Assembly (NCBI GenBank): GCA_947503265.1
Contig: CANNDC010000024.1
Location: 1 to 64,000, forward strand
Source of the DNA: an uncultured Alteromonadaceae bacterium
GTDB lineage: Bacteria; Pseudomonadota; Gammaproteobacteria; Enterobacterales; Alteromonadaceae
Length of the DNA: 64,000 bases
Direction of reading: 5' to 3'
Below, piece by piece: positions 34,164 through 43,453 of the stretch; positions within the stretch are counted from its first letter, which is position 1, and each line of letters begins with the position of its first letter. The translations under genes and the position numbers were made by a program. A model generated the notes under the pieces. The model was given only the letters and a program-made list of their open reading frames with translations. It ran no database searches and had not been told where the DNA came from.

Positions 34164-35410
34164 TGTCTTTTAAAAAAGTTTCAGTAATCGGTTTAGGATA
34201 TATCGGGCTACCTACGGCAGCCGTTATTGCTTCACGTGGGTTGGAAGTGATTGGCATAGACGTATCTGAAAATGCTGTCAACACCATAAATGAGGGCAAG
34301 GTGCATATCGTAGAGCCTGATCTCGATATGGTTGTGCAAGCAGCTGTTACTATGGGAAAACTGCGCGCATCCCTCACGCCCGAGCCAGCCGAAGCATTTA
34401 TGATTGCTGTGCCTACTCCTTTTAAAGAAGGCAAAAAACCTGATCTTAGCTACATAAAAAAGGCGGCAGAGGCCATTGCGCCCGTGCTGGAAAAAGGCAA
34501 CTTGGTCATTTTGGAATCGACTTCACCTGTCGGCGCAACAGAAAAATTGACAACTTGGCTACAAGAACTAAGACCCGATTTACACTTCCCCGGTCACCCT
34601 AATCACGAACCTGATATGTATGTCGCTCATTGTCCTGAGCGCGTTTTACCGGGTAGAGTGCTAGAAGAATTGGTGTCCAATGATCGCATAATTGGTGGAA
34701 TGTCAGCAGCTTGCAGCGATAAAGCCATTGAATTGTACAAGGTCTTTGTACGTGGCAATTGCATTGTTACCGGTGCCCGAACAGCAGAAATGGCTAAGCT
34801 TACTGAAAATAGCTTTAGGGATGTAAATATCGCTTTCGCAAATGAGCTATCGGTCATTTGCGATAAATTAAAAATTAATGTTTGGGAGTTAATTGCCCTT
34901 GCAAATCGACACCCACGAGTGAATATCTTATCACCTGGACCGGGAGTAGGCGGTCACTGTATTGCAGTAGATCCTTGGTTTATCGTTGATTCAGCGCCTG
35001 AAGAAGCAAAAATCATACGTACCGCGCGCGAAACAAATGATGCAAAACCGCATTTTGTCATAGACAAAGTTAAAGCCGCTGCCGATGAATTTAAACGTCC
35101 GGTTGTGGCCTGTTTAGGTCTAGCGTTTAAACCCGACATCGATGATTTGAGAGAAAGCCCTGCTCTGGATATAGTCAAATTACTTGCTGAGGACAATGTT
35201 GGGGAAATTCTCGCAGTTGAACCTAACATTACTTCTTTGCCAGCTAGTTTAAGTGAATCAGGTGTCAACTTAGTCTCTCTTGACCATGCGATGGAAAAGG
35301 CCAATATTGTTGTTGTGTTAGTCGACCATCGTCAGTTTAAATTACTCGATATTTCAACAATCGCAACAAAAGTACTCATTGATACGCGAGGTTTATTCAG
35401 CAAGGTTTGA
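34163..35410 (+). CDS. wecC: UDP-N-acetyl-D-mannosamine dehydrogenase
   Basis: This 415-residue NAD-dependent enzyme oxidises UDP-ManNAc to UDP-ManNAcA. It has the N-terminal Rossmann motif GLGYIGLPTA (10-19), the central helix with K and N residues (TAEMAKLTENSFRD), the catalytic cysteine C266 in GVGGHCIAVDP and the C-terminal GLAFKPDIDDLRESPA. Family length is normal (E. coli 420). It follows wecB with a one-base overlap and precedes prsT by 72 bases. A second dehydrogenase of the same superfamily (TviB-like) is encoded at 47415, so the locus supplies two different uronic-acid precursors. Confidence 0.94.
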   Translation: MSFKKVSVIGLGYIGLPTAAVIASRGLEVIGIDVSENAVNTINEGKVHIVEPDLDMVVQAAVTMGKLRASLTPEPAEAFMIAVPTPFKEGKKPDLSYIKKAAEAIAPVLEKGNLVILESTSPVGATEKLTTWLQELRPDLHFPGHPNHEPDMYVAHCPERVLPGRVLEELVSNDRIIGGMSAACSDKAIELYKVFVRGNCIVTGARTAEMAKLTENSFRDVNIAFANELSVICDKLKINVWELIALANRHPRVNILSPGPGVGGHCIAVDPWFIVDSAPEEAKIIRTARETNDAKPHFVIDKVKAAADEFKRPVVACLGLAFKPDIDDLRESPALDIVKLLAEDNVGEILAVEPNITSLPASLSESGVNLVSLDHAMEKANIVVVLVDHRQFKLLDISTIATKVLIDTRGLFSKV

Positions 35411-35482
35411 ACCTCAACAAGGTTTTAGACAACCGGTGAATATAGTGACGTCAATGTAAAAAATTCAATAAGGAATAATTGT

Positions 35483-38224
35483 ATGAAAATGCTAAAAGCT
35501 AGCCTGATTTTATTTATGCTTATGTTAGTAACAGTCGGTTGCTCAAAGCAGACCCCAGAAGAGCTTCTTGCGAGTGCCAAACAGAATATAGAGCAGGGCA
35601 AATTACAAAGCGCAATTGTTGAATTGAAAAGTGCTATCTCTCAGAACAATTCGCTTTCTGAAGCAAGAACCTTGCTGGGCAGGGTTTATCTTCAACAAAG
35701 CCAATTTGAAGCTGCAGAAAAAGAACTTTTGAGGGGGGCTGATATGGGGGCTCCTTATGCTGATGTATATCCCTATCTGGTGAAAGTCTATTACTATCAA
35801 GAAGACTTTGAAGGCGTCATTTCGCTAGCAGACAGAATTATGTTGGTGTTGGACGATGAGGTTAAACCTTCTCTCGCGTTGTACCAATACCTTGCCCAAT
35901 TGCGTTTGCCCGGCCAAGGTGTAAACCAAGTTACATTTCCAGAGATTCTGCAAGGAGATAGGCGGAAACTAGCTGAAGCTTATAAAGCCTATTTGCTGCA
36001 AAATGTCGAAGAGGCAAAAACTATCGCTGATGGATTCAATGCGGACAGTACTGATAAAGTTGAACAATTCTTTCTCTTAGGACTCATTAACAACCGTTTA
36101 GGCGATTTAGAAAGTGCTGCTGCAAGTTTTGACGGTGTGTTAAAAGAATACCCGAATTATCACTTGGTTAGGTTTCTACTAATTGATGTGTTGATGAGAA
36201 ACGAATCCCTTGATAAAGCCGAAGTTCAGGTCGATAAACTACTAGCGATTAACAAAGAACAACCTCAAGCCAACTATTACAAAGGTGCTATTGCTTTTCA
36301 AAAAGAGGATTTTGAAAATGCTTTCTTCTACGCCGAAAAAGCTCGTGAAGGGCGCTCAGAAGGGCTACGCAATGACATGGTTCATGGGATGAGCGCATAT
36401 AAGCTTGGCAAACTTGAAAGGGCGTACTCCTCGTTAAGACGAGCGGCAAGCAAATTACCGAAAACTCATAGTGTGCATAGATTGGTGGCACAATTGCAGC
36501 TAGATCTGGGCTACAGTCGAGAAGCAGCCAAAACGCTTGATTCTCTTGAAGGTATTACTGATGTAGATGCGTTGCTGTTCGAACAAGCCGCGTCTCTGTT
36601 TGCTAGTGAAAGCGATTTCGAAATGGCCGCACAACAGTTTTCCAAGATGAATACGTTCGAGAATAGTGATGCAGTGGCTGAACTGGGTGAAGGTATATCT
36701 AAGATTGCTGCCAATGATTTGAGTGGTGTCAAAAATATCCAAGAATCTCTGGTGATGGATCCTTCAAACGATCAAGCTTGGTTGTTTCTCGCTGAAGTCT
36801 ATATGCAAGAAGGCCAGCAAGAAAATGCGCTTAAATTGTCACAAGAATGGCAGAAAGTAAATCAATTAGGCGGATTGGTGTTGGAAGGTCAAATCAGAAG
36901 CAAATTGAATCAAAATCCAGAAGCTATTACGGCATTTGAATCTGCATTAGCTATTGATGAAAACTATACACCTGCCTTGAATAATCTGATTAAAACATTG
37001 CGATTAAGCGGCAATACTGAAAAAGCAAAAGAAACAGCATATGGCGTACTAGAAGCGAACCCGCTAAATAAGTATGCAGCAAAAGAGCTGATATTGATTG
37101 CTGAAAAAGAAGACAACTACGAAGAGACTGCTTCCTTTTTTGAGAGCATTGTCGAGCAAAATGGCGAAAGTGAAGAACCCGTTCTTATGCTAGCCACGTT
37201 AAAGCGGGTGAGTGGCGATAACGCTGGAGCGATCGACATTTTAGAGAAGAACCGCAGTCTGTTGTCTATTTATGGCTTAGAGTCTCTGGGTGATGCCTAT
37301 TACAATAATAGACAATTTGATAAAGCCGAATCAGTATATATAGAATGGAGAGATCGTACCCCGGATGTTGCCACTCCGTGGTTTCGTCTGGTCGGGCTCT
37401 ATGGTATCAGTGGTGAAATTGACAAGGCTAAGACGACGGTCGATGCCGCTGTCGGCAAATTCCCAAATAGTGAACCATTAAGATTAGCCAAATTAAAATT
37501 TTTGATGCAAGGAAAAGAGTATGCCGCAGCAAGGCAAGAGCTAGAGTTCCTCAAAAAATCAACGTCAACGAACCTCACCCTTGCTAAGTTTGAAGGTCAA
37601 TTAGCGCTTATTGACGGAGAATATGCTAAAGCTGAGCCTATGCTAGAGCAGTACTATAAAGTAACCGATGAATTCGATGATGCTATTAACTTGTCTATCG
37701 CTTATGCAGGGAACAACAAAAAGACGAAGGCGAAGGAACTATTTGAACGTCATTTAGAGAAACAGCCTGATTCTATGGTTGTAAAAGTTAAATCAGCAGA
37801 GTTTATGTCTACGCATGGATTCGATAAGGAAGCTATCGCTCTTTATACACAAATTTCTGAATTACTTCCTGATAGTCCGATCGGATATAATAATTTATCT
37901 GGGGCGTATTTGCGCTCCGGTCAATTTGATCAGGCTCTAGCTGCCGCTGAAAAAGCAATAAAGATTGCGCCTGAAGTTCCTCAAGTCATGGACACTTACG
38001 GTTATGCTCTATTCAAAAACGGCGATGCGTTAGAAGCTAAGTCAATCTTAGCTATCGCCCACGATAAACTCCCAACCGATCCTGGTGTCGCTCTCAACTA
38101 CGCGGAGGTTCTCATTGAGTTAGGTGAAGCTACACAGGCCTCCTCTGTACTCAGAACCGTGCGTGCTGTAACCAATAATCAGCAAACAAGGTTGGAAGTA
38201 CTAAAACAAGCGTCAAGAAATTAA
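35483..38224 (+). CDS. prsT: PEP-CTERM system TPR-repeat lipoprotein PrsT
   Basis: This 913-residue lipoprotein has a lipobox ending at C20 (LVTVGC) and then about 850 residues of tetratricopeptide repeats (for example AKQNIEQGKLQSAIVELKSA and GDAYYNNRQFDKAES). This design and length match PrsT, the TPR protein found in exosortase A / PEP-CTERM exopolysaccharide loci. It probably acts as a periplasmic scaffold in polymer export or in handling PEP-CTERM proteins. It is followed by a terminator and then by the PEP-CTERM substrate gene under its own promoter, so prsT is likely the last gene of the ACP-wecB-wecC-prsT unit. Confidence 0.93.
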   Translation: MKMLKASLILFMLMLVTVGCSKQTPEELLASAKQNIEQGKLQSAIVELKSAISQNNSLSEARTLLGRVYLQQSQFEAAEKELLRGADMGAPYADVYPYLVKVYYYQEDFEGVISLADRIMLVLDDEVKPSLALYQYLAQLRLPGQGVNQVTFPEILQGDRRKLAEAYKAYLLQNVEEAKTIADGFNADSTDKVEQFFLLGLINNRLGDLESAAASFDGVLKEYPNYHLVRFLLIDVLMRNESLDKAEVQVDKLLAINKEQPQANYYKGAIAFQKEDFENAFFYAEKAREGRSEGLRNDMVHGMSAYKLGKLERAYSSLRRAASKLPKTHSVHRLVAQLQLDLGYSREAAKTLDSLEGITDVDALLFEQAASLFASESDFEMAAQQFSKMNTFENSDAVAELGEGISKIAANDLSGVKNIQESLVMDPSNDQAWLFLAEVYMQEGQQENALKLSQEWQKVNQLGGLVLEGQIRSKLNQNPEAITAFESALAIDENYTPALNNLIKTLRLSGNTEKAKETAYGVLEANPLNKYAAKELILIAEKEDNYEETASFFESIVEQNGESEEPVLMLATLKRVSGDNAGAIDILEKNRSLLSIYGLESLGDAYYNNRQFDKAESVYIEWRDRTPDVATPWFRLVGLYGISGEIDKAKTTVDAAVGKFPNSEPLRLAKLKFLMQGKEYAAARQELEFLKKSTSTNLTLAKFEGQLALIDGEYAKAEPMLEQYYKVTDEFDDAINLSIAYAGNNKKTKAKELFERHLEKQPDSMVVKVKSAEFMSTHGFDKEAIALYTQISELLPDSPIGYNNLSGAYLRSGQFDQALAAAEKAIKIAPEVPQVMDTYGYALFKNGDALEAKSILAIAHDKLPTDPGVALNYAEVLIELGEATQASSVLRTVRAVTNNQQTRLEVLKQASRN

Positions 38225-38242
38225 ACTAGTAGACAGGGTAAA

Positions 38243-38266
38243 GACACTTAAAGTGTCGGGTTTTTT
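38243..38266 (+). terminator. Rho-independent terminator after prsT
   Basis: GACACT-TAA-AGTGTC (38243-38257) is followed by GGGTTTTTT, 18 bases after the prsT stop. The short stem and T-run look functional and would separate prsT from the PEP-CTERM gene. Confidence 0.75.
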
Positions 38267-38353
38267 AACAGTTGAATTATGCGGGTAAAAATACAACCCG
38301 ATGATAAATGCATAAGACATTGATAAGTAACGATAAAATAATATTTGGAAAAG

Positions 38354-38370
38354 TTGGCATCCAATATGCT
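38354..38370 (+). promoter_or_regulatory. Sigma-54 type promoter of the PEP-CTERM gene
   Basis: TTGGCATCCAATATGCT keeps the invariant GG (38356-38357) and GC (38368-38369) with exactly 10 bases between them. It matches 10 of 13 defined positions of YTGGCACGRNNNTTGCW. The start would be near 38381, leaving about 43 bases to the ATG. About 55 bases upstream, CGGGT-N9-ACCCG (38282-38300) could be an enhancer site. PEP-CTERM systems commonly come with a PrsK/PrsR pair in which PrsR is a sigma-54 activator. Confidence 0.6.
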
Positions 38371-38423
38371 TAGTACTTAGTACGAAATAAATTTGGTTTG
38401 TCTGGAAATAAAAGGATTACAAA

Positions 38424-39308
38424 ATGAAAAAGCTACTTACTACTACATTAATTGCTGCATCTTTTGCCGCTACTAGTGTAAACGCTGGTGACTTATACTT
38501 AGGTCTTAGTGACAACAGCTACGATGCTAACCGTGCCATCCCTGTGGGCGGCGTCGATGCTGACGTATTCACTGGTATTTTTACTGAATTTGGTTTTAGC
38601 CAACTTCTAGCAACATCAATCTATGACACAGACGGTATGGGTAACCTTACTGGCGGTGTAGTAGACACTAACGTTCCTGCTGATTTAGCTGCTGCTGGTA
38701 TCCCAGCTGCGGGTACTGCACTTGACGGTTCTACTCCTGTGTCTTTAGTTACTCCTAACTGTGCTGGCGGTCAATGTGATATTGATGCACTTAGCCCACT
38801 TGTTCCACCTTTAGGAAGTGATAACGAAGGTTTCTTGCAAACTTGGGATATCCAAGTCGAGTATAAGCTAACAGCTACTCTTACTGGAACAGGCCCAGTA
38901 TACAACGGCGGTTACATGGAGTTCTTCTTCAATGACCTATTAGATGATACTAACGACAGAAGCATATTGAAAGCTGAAGTTACTGGTTCTTCAATCAATG
39001 CTGCTAACTTAGATATCTTCTTTGATATTACAATGGCTGAAGCTGGATTCTTGTTTGTTAAGAACGGTTCAACTTTCGTAGACGTTGCAGACCGCTTGAC
39101 TCCGGGACAATACGCTAGCTTCGCTCTAGATACTAACGTTAACCCACCAATTCCAACTGCTAATCAGTTATTATTGGTAGGTGATAAAGCAATCCGTCAA
39201 ACTACTCTTGATGGTTCAATTACTGCTTCTATCCCAGAGCCAGCATCTATCGCTATGCTAGGTCTTGGTCTACTAGGTCTTGGTGCTGCTTCTCGTCGTA
39301 AGAAGTAA
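38424..39308 (+). CDS. PEP-CTERM sorting-domain protein (exosortase substrate)
   Basis: This 294-residue exported protein has a signal peptide cut near VNA-GDLYLG. At the C-terminus there is a classic PEP-CTERM tail: IPEPAS (270-275), a hydrophobic helix IAMLGLGLLGLGAA and the basic end SRRKK. An exosortase would cut at this tail and remove the anchor. The body is rich in Gly, Ala, Thr and Asp, has one Cys pair (CAGGQC), and has no domain that I recognise. It has a good AAGGA ribosome site, its own sigma-54-like promoter and its own terminator. No exosortase is encoded in the window. Confidence 0.92.
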   Translation: MKKLLTTTLIAASFAATSVNAGDLYLGLSDNSYDANRAIPVGGVDADVFTGIFTEFGFSQLLATSIYDTDGMGNLTGGVVDTNVPADLAAAGIPAAGTALDGSTPVSLVTPNCAGGQCDIDALSPLVPPLGSDNEGFLQTWDIQVEYKLTATLTGTGPVYNGGYMEFFFNDLLDDTNDRSILKAEVTGSSINAANLDIFFDITMAEAGFLFVKNGSTFVDVADRLTPGQYASFALDTNVNPPIPTANQLLLVGDKAIRQTTLDGSITASIPEPASIAMLGLGLLGLGAASRRKK

Positions 39309-39332
39309 TACAAGAACTAGAAATAAAGAATC

Positions 39333-39360
39333 AAAAAACCCAGCTTAAGCTGGGTTTTTT
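39333..39360 (+). terminator. Strong palindromic terminator of the PEP-CTERM gene
   Basis: A 28-base perfect palindrome has A6 on the left, CCCAGCTTAAGCTGGG in the middle and T6 on the right, 24 bases after the stop. Its symmetry allows it to work in both directions and so also to stop any readthrough coming from the minus-strand thiF-like gene. Confidence 0.92.
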
Positions 39361-39663
39361 AATGTCTGAAATTTAGCTGTAAAGATAGACGAGCACACCG
39401 AGTGTCAGAAAATATTACACTCATCAACCAGTTCAAATAAATAGCTTATAGACAAGTAGCTGCAAAGCATCCAACAAAGATTAACAGCCCGCAGTTAATC
39501 CTATCCTGTTACAACCAATCTCGTTAGTTAAAGGCAAAGTTAACCTAGAGAAATTATTAATGTACTTTTATTTTTTCAACTGTGAATGTATCTGTCTAGT
39601 GTACATACGGTTAAAAACGGTGAAAAGTGACCCTACACTACTTTGTCGCAAACCAGATTTCAA
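39361..39663. other. Gene-free stretch between convergent genes
   Basis: About 300 AT-rich bases lie between the terminator and the stop of the ThiF-like gene. I see no coding frame, repeat or promoter that I can support. Confidence 0.5.
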
Positions 39664-40518
39664 TTAAGAGGCTAGCTTCTTCTTCGCAATAGCAAAAGCG
39701 ATCTTCTGGATTGGGTTATTATTGCCCCAAGGTCTGTAAGTCTTCTTAAATTTGTTCTTATATCCATCAAAATGTAAACCCCAAGGAGCACAGAGTATTG
39801 GACCTCTATTTAGCAATATTTTAAGAACAAAAGTACCGGCGATACCGGCACAGAATTTTACCCCCATGGGTGTAGAAGGGCCTCTTTTCTCAGAAAAGTT
39901 GGCAGCACTCGGCTCTACTAAATAGGACGCGTGTAACATTGCTGGTGACAAACCAATCAGAAACTTAATGTATTGATCGGTTTCTGTCTTAACACTATTG
40001 AATCTAAAATACTCTTCATAAGTCATCTTACCTGGCATAAAACACAGAAAAGCAGTACCCATGCCTATCGGGGCCGCAGTGACTATTGGTATTTGCTTAT
40101 CTTCGCAGGCTTGGAATACTATTTTTCTTGCATCTAGTGCAAAAAAATCAAGGCTATCGACATAGATATCCACATCTTTTAAAAATTCATCGACATTGCT
40201 TGCATCAATTCCTTGTTCAAAGGTTTTGACATCTGATTCTGGGTTAATATCTCGACAAACCTCAGCCATTACCTCGCATTTCTTTCTATCGAGTGTAGAC
40301 ATAAATGCGCCCGCTTGACGGTTAAAGTTATGCACTTCAAACTCATCAAAATCAGAAATATTAAAATTTTGAATTCCCAATCTCGCGAGTGTCACTATAT
40401 GTTCGCCACCGACACCACCGAGTCCTGCAATAGCGATCCGTTTGGTTTTTAAAATAGCTTGCTCAGATTTGGTGAGCCAACCAATATTTCTTGAAAATGC
40501 ATCAAAATAATCAAACAT
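39664..40518 (-). CDS. ThiF/MoeB-like adenylyltransferase (E1 superfamily)
   Basis: This 284-residue protein has the E1-like ATP-binding Rossmann start AIAGLGGVGGEH (29-40) and the Arg/Asn block HNFNRQAG (63-70). The acidic DSLDFFALDARK lies further along. It lacks the two CxxC zinc pairs of MoeB/ThiF. It contains CFMPGKMTYEEYF and PSTPMGVKFCAGIAG, seen in ThiF-family proteins of PEP-CTERM regions. It should adenylate a carboxylate, either a protein C-terminus or a small molecule. It lies 66 bases downstream of the PEP-CTERM-associated acyltransferase on the same strand, suggesting one pathway. The substrate is unknown. Confidence 0.85.
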   Translation of the reverse strand: MFDYFDAFSRNIGWLTKSEQAILKTKRIAIAGLGGVGGEHIVTLARLGIQNFNISDFDEFEVHNFNRQAGAFMSTLDRKKCEVMAEVCRDINPESDVKTFEQGIDASNVDEFLKDVDIYVDSLDFFALDARKIVFQACEDKQIPIVTAAPIGMGTAFLCFMPGKMTYEEYFRFNSVKTETDQYIKFLIGLSPAMLHASYLVEPSAANFSEKRGPSTPMGVKFCAGIAGTFVLKILLNRGPILCAPWGLHFDGYKNKFKKTYRPWGNNNPIQKIAFAIAKKKLAS

Positions 40519-40584
40519 AGGTAGTTTCCATGGCGGTTAGGAGAGTTTTCTAAATAGAAATTGGCAACAATGAATGAATAGGCA

Positions 40585-41322
40585 TTACCTTTGCTGTAAC
40601 AGTTCTGAATCAATATTTCGTAGCAATGCTTTGAAATCTGCTTTCAGGTTTTCTTCTACTTTCTTTGGTTGTATGTAGAAAGGAGCGCGTTTTCCATGAT
40701 AATCCACTACAGGCCCTATTTGTTCAAAGGGCAAGCCAACAAATTTCATACTTCTGGCCAATCTGGGTTCGACCATCACATAGCAATGATTAATGTTTTT
40801 AGCGAGTAATATTGACGTGGCGGATAGATATAGGCCAACTGCGATAAATGGAAAACAACGTAATTCTGTTTCAGAATAGGTTTCTTTATTAATAAGTCCT
40901 ACGGCCGCGCCCTCAAAGTTATCTGTTTTTCTTCGTCTAAATTCAAGAGGAACCGCTAATCTAGATATTTCACAAATGTCATTACGTTCGAAGTTATCAG
41001 GAAACAATTTAGGTTTCGCAATCGCTTCTCTGCAATACAGTTCTATCGGCAACTTCTCAGAGGAACTAGAAGATGTAATTAGCCTTACAGTACCTGCGTA
41101 AAGGCCGCTTGACTTGTGTTGGATAAGGCTATGGTAAGAGTGGTTGTCAAAGTCATCTTTTTCAAGGCCGTCTTCACTTATCGGCTCAAATTTGAGCTCC
41201 TCACAGTAAACTTGATGTCTGATTCGAAATGAATGATTTTTATGTTCTACACTTTCGGAAAATACTGGACGAAGATAATCAGAAAAATGATCCGAAATGG
41301 TTTCAGACGTATTTATGGTCAC
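40585..41322 (-). CDS. PEP-CTERM/exosortase system-associated acyltransferase (GNAT/LuxI-like fold)
   Basis: This 245-residue protein resembles TIGR03694, the acyltransferase found in PEP-CTERM regions and related to N-acyl amino acid synthases (FeeM) and LuxI-type enzymes. Characteristic features are the early FRIRHQVYCEELKFEP (about 32-47), acidic DDFDNHSYH, the ICEISRLAV strand, and the RLARSMKFVGLPFEQIG region near the C-terminus. It has no signal peptide and is cytoplasmic. By family analogy it may transfer an acyl chain from ACP to an amino compound. It is the first gene of the pair with the ThiF-like gene, and it is divergent from the double-hotdog gene. Confidence 0.87.
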   Translation of the reverse strand: MTINTSETISDHFSDYLRPVFSESVEHKNHSFRIRHQVYCEELKFEPISEDGLEKDDFDNHSYHSLIQHKSSGLYAGTVRLITSSSSSEKLPIELYCREAIAKPKLFPDNFERNDICEISRLAVPLEFRRRKTDNFEGAAVGLINKETYSETELRCFPFIAVGLYLSATSILLAKNINHCYVMVEPRLARSMKFVGLPFEQIGPVVDYHGKRAPFYIQPKKVEENLKADFKALLRNIDSELLQQR

Positions 41323-41523
41323 TTTATTTTTCCTTTCGAAACTGTGTCGATCGCGTCATAGCCTAAAATAATAATGATAACCTAAAAATTCTGTTATTTT
41401 ACTAAGTGTCATGTGCTTACGAATATTTGTCAAACCTATCTGTACAAAAGCTGCCCCTATAGGCTATTTTAGTTGAAAATAGTGAATTATTAATGATCGG
41501 CAAACGACAACAAGGATAGAAAT

Positions 41524-42420
41524 GTGAAAAACGCCATTTTGTCTCAAATACATATTGAAGCCGCTAGAAATTCTACAGATGATTTTAATTTATTCCACGA
41601 TAAAAATAGGTGGAATTGGGTGGAGAAAAATCCGTTTCACGGGCCTATTGCCCTCGGTTTTCAGTTGGGCTGTTTCATTGAAAACCGTGTAAAAATGTTT
41701 CGGCAAGATGTAAAGGAAGAATATCAAGTTGATGATGTAGTATTGCCATATAGCTTGTATGAACTAACGTTTGCCGGTGTGGTGAAACCGGGCGATGAAT
41801 TATCTGTGGATATAAAAGGATCTCGAACTAGCTCAAAAGAGGGCGTGCAAACTTTGTCAAATCGTGTGTTGCTGAAGGCGAACGGAAAAGCAGTGCTGCT
41901 TGGATTCAAACGTGATTCTTCACATTCTCCTTTTGAAGTGCCTGATTTTCAATTTGACCCAGCTAAACTGCGGGAATTGCAAGACCGCAGTTTCGAAGAA
42001 ACTTCCGGATATTTTCTTAAGCGTAAATTTATGATTGTAGGGAATGCAAAAAACTTTTTGACCAGTGCTTTTGCAGAGCAATCAGAATATATTGATGAGT
42101 TTGCTAACAAAGTCTGTTTTCCCGATATGTACCCATTGAGCCTTATTTCTTCAGCATTGTTAGAAAGAGCGCAGGCACTATCCCATGATTTGATCAAAAG
42201 CCCCATGATTTATGCATCACATAAGCTTTGTATGAACAAAACGCAATTGTCGAACTTACGTAGTAATGACTCGCTAAATATATTGATTAGCCCTGAAATC
42301 AAAGAACAAGGAGCGGATTCTGCAAAAATTAGCCATTTGTGTGTTTGCTATGGTAATGAATCGACTCCTTTATTTATCGCTAAGATACACTTGTTACCTT
42401 TGGCATCTTTAACGAGTTGA
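41524..42420 (+). CDS. Double-hotdog, MaoC-like protein
   Basis: This 298-residue protein resembles MaoC-type hydratases/thioesterases. The N-terminal block AARNSTDDFNLFHD, followed by NPFHGPIALGFQLG (about 36-49), corresponds to the hydratase motif with Asp and His. A second hotdog-like region follows after residue 150. It is preceded by 200 bases shared with the divergent acyltransferase gene. Its stop touches the stop of the patatin gene head-on, with no gap. The arrangement suggests acyl-thioester handling for the neighbouring acyltransferase. The exact reaction (hydratase, dehydratase or thioesterase) is not determined. Confidence 0.72.
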   Translation: MKNAILSQIHIEAARNSTDDFNLFHDKNRWNWVEKNPFHGPIALGFQLGCFIENRVKMFRQDVKEEYQVDDVVLPYSLYELTFAGVVKPGDELSVDIKGSRTSSKEGVQTLSNRVLLKANGKAVLLGFKRDSSHSPFEVPDFQFDPAKLRELQDRSFEETSGYFLKRKFMIVGNAKNFLTSAFAEQSEYIDEFANKVCFPDMYPLSLISSALLERAQALSHDLIKSPMIYASHKLCMNKTQLSNLRSNDSLNILISPEIKEQGADSAKISHLCVCYGNESTPLFIAKIHLLPLASLTS

Positions 42421-43266
42421 TTAGACACCGAGTTTAATGGGAAGGATTTGCAGGGCTGTTTGATTACCAATTTCGTATAATTCTTGTTTTTGCTCCGGGC
42501 TCAAGGCAAAGTCAACTGAAGATACATGTTGAGTATCGACTATAACCGTGTTTTGCCAGTGATCCTCATGGACATATTCTCTCGAAAGGGCTGTCATAAA
42601 AGTTTTGATCAACATAAAAAGGTATTCGGGCAAATTAAAGAATAGCTTACCTTTACGTCTTTCTGAAACCTGCTGACTTCTTAGTCTAAAGCATACGTTT
42701 TGTGCATTGTCTTCTGTCCACTGCCTAAACAAAGCATCTTCGGAAAGTATCGCACCGTCAACTAATAAATGGTCTTTATATGGCTTGAAGGTGAAGATCA
42801 GGGGAATAGACATTGAGTATCTTACAGCTTCTGATACTTTCATGTCAGGACAAACATCTTTGTTAAAAATAACTGGGCCACCTCCATTGACGTCGGTCGC
42901 CACTATACTGAGGCTTCGTGGGAGTTCAGAAAACGTGATTCCATTTAATTGCTTGTCCATCCATTTTTGGAATTTATCACCTGAGCTAAGTCCCCCTTCT
43001 CGCAGCAATCGAATTAGCGAATATCCTTTGAATTGTCTAAAATCCGTTTCAACCGCCAATGTCATTATTTCTTCAAGAGAATTGCCAGCACAATATAATG
43101 CAGTAACTATTGAACCACCCGATATTCCAACAAAATGAGGACATTCAACTTTTAACGTTTCAAGTGCATCTAAAATACCAATGTGTGCCGATAATCGAGT
43201 TCCCCCTCCAGAAAAAATAGGTACTATTTGTTTCGGTAATTGCGTGTGTTTGTCAGCGGCTTGCAT
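42421..43266 (-). CDS. Patatin-like phospholipase
   Basis: This 281-residue protein has the complete patatin active site: the oxyanion glycines SGGGTR (19-24), the nucleophile S49 in GISGGS and D170 in VDGAI. These form the Ser-Asp dyad of lipid acyl hydrolases. No signal peptide is seen, so it probably works in the cytoplasm or at the inner membrane face. Its stop abuts that of the double-hotdog gene. Its position between acyl-handling genes and a protease in the exosortase region suggests a role in lipid or acyl-chain turnover. Confidence 0.88.
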   Translation of the reverse strand: MQAADKHTQLPKQIVPIFSGGGTRLSAHIGILDALETLKVECPHFVGISGGSIVTALYCAGNSLEEIMTLAVETDFRQFKGYSLIRLLREGGLSSGDKFQKWMDKQLNGITFSELPRSLSIVATDVNGGGPVIFNKDVCPDMKVSEAVRYSMSIPLIFTFKPYKDHLLVDGAILSEDALFRQWTEDNAQNVCFRLRSQQVSERRKGKLFFNLPEYLFMLIKTFMTALSREYVHEDHWQNTVIVDTQHVSSVDFALSPEQKQELYEIGNQTALQILPIKLGV

Positions 43267-43453
43267 ACTTCATCCATTGTTGTACTAAGGTAATCTGGGT
43301 TTTGTTTTTTATTGCGATTACTTAATCACTACCTTAGACCAGAAATATTAATTTGTCCGATTTATTGTTAGGTTATCAGTATCGAGGACAACACAAGGTC
43401 GCTATGCAATTGGCAGATCCAATTGTTAGCCTAATTTAAGTGGGACTATATCT

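Noticed and set aside
43411..43430. TTGGCAGATCCAATTGTT as a sigma-54 promoter of the S1C protease
   Set aside because: At the required 10-base spacing the sequence reads TG instead of the invariant GC.
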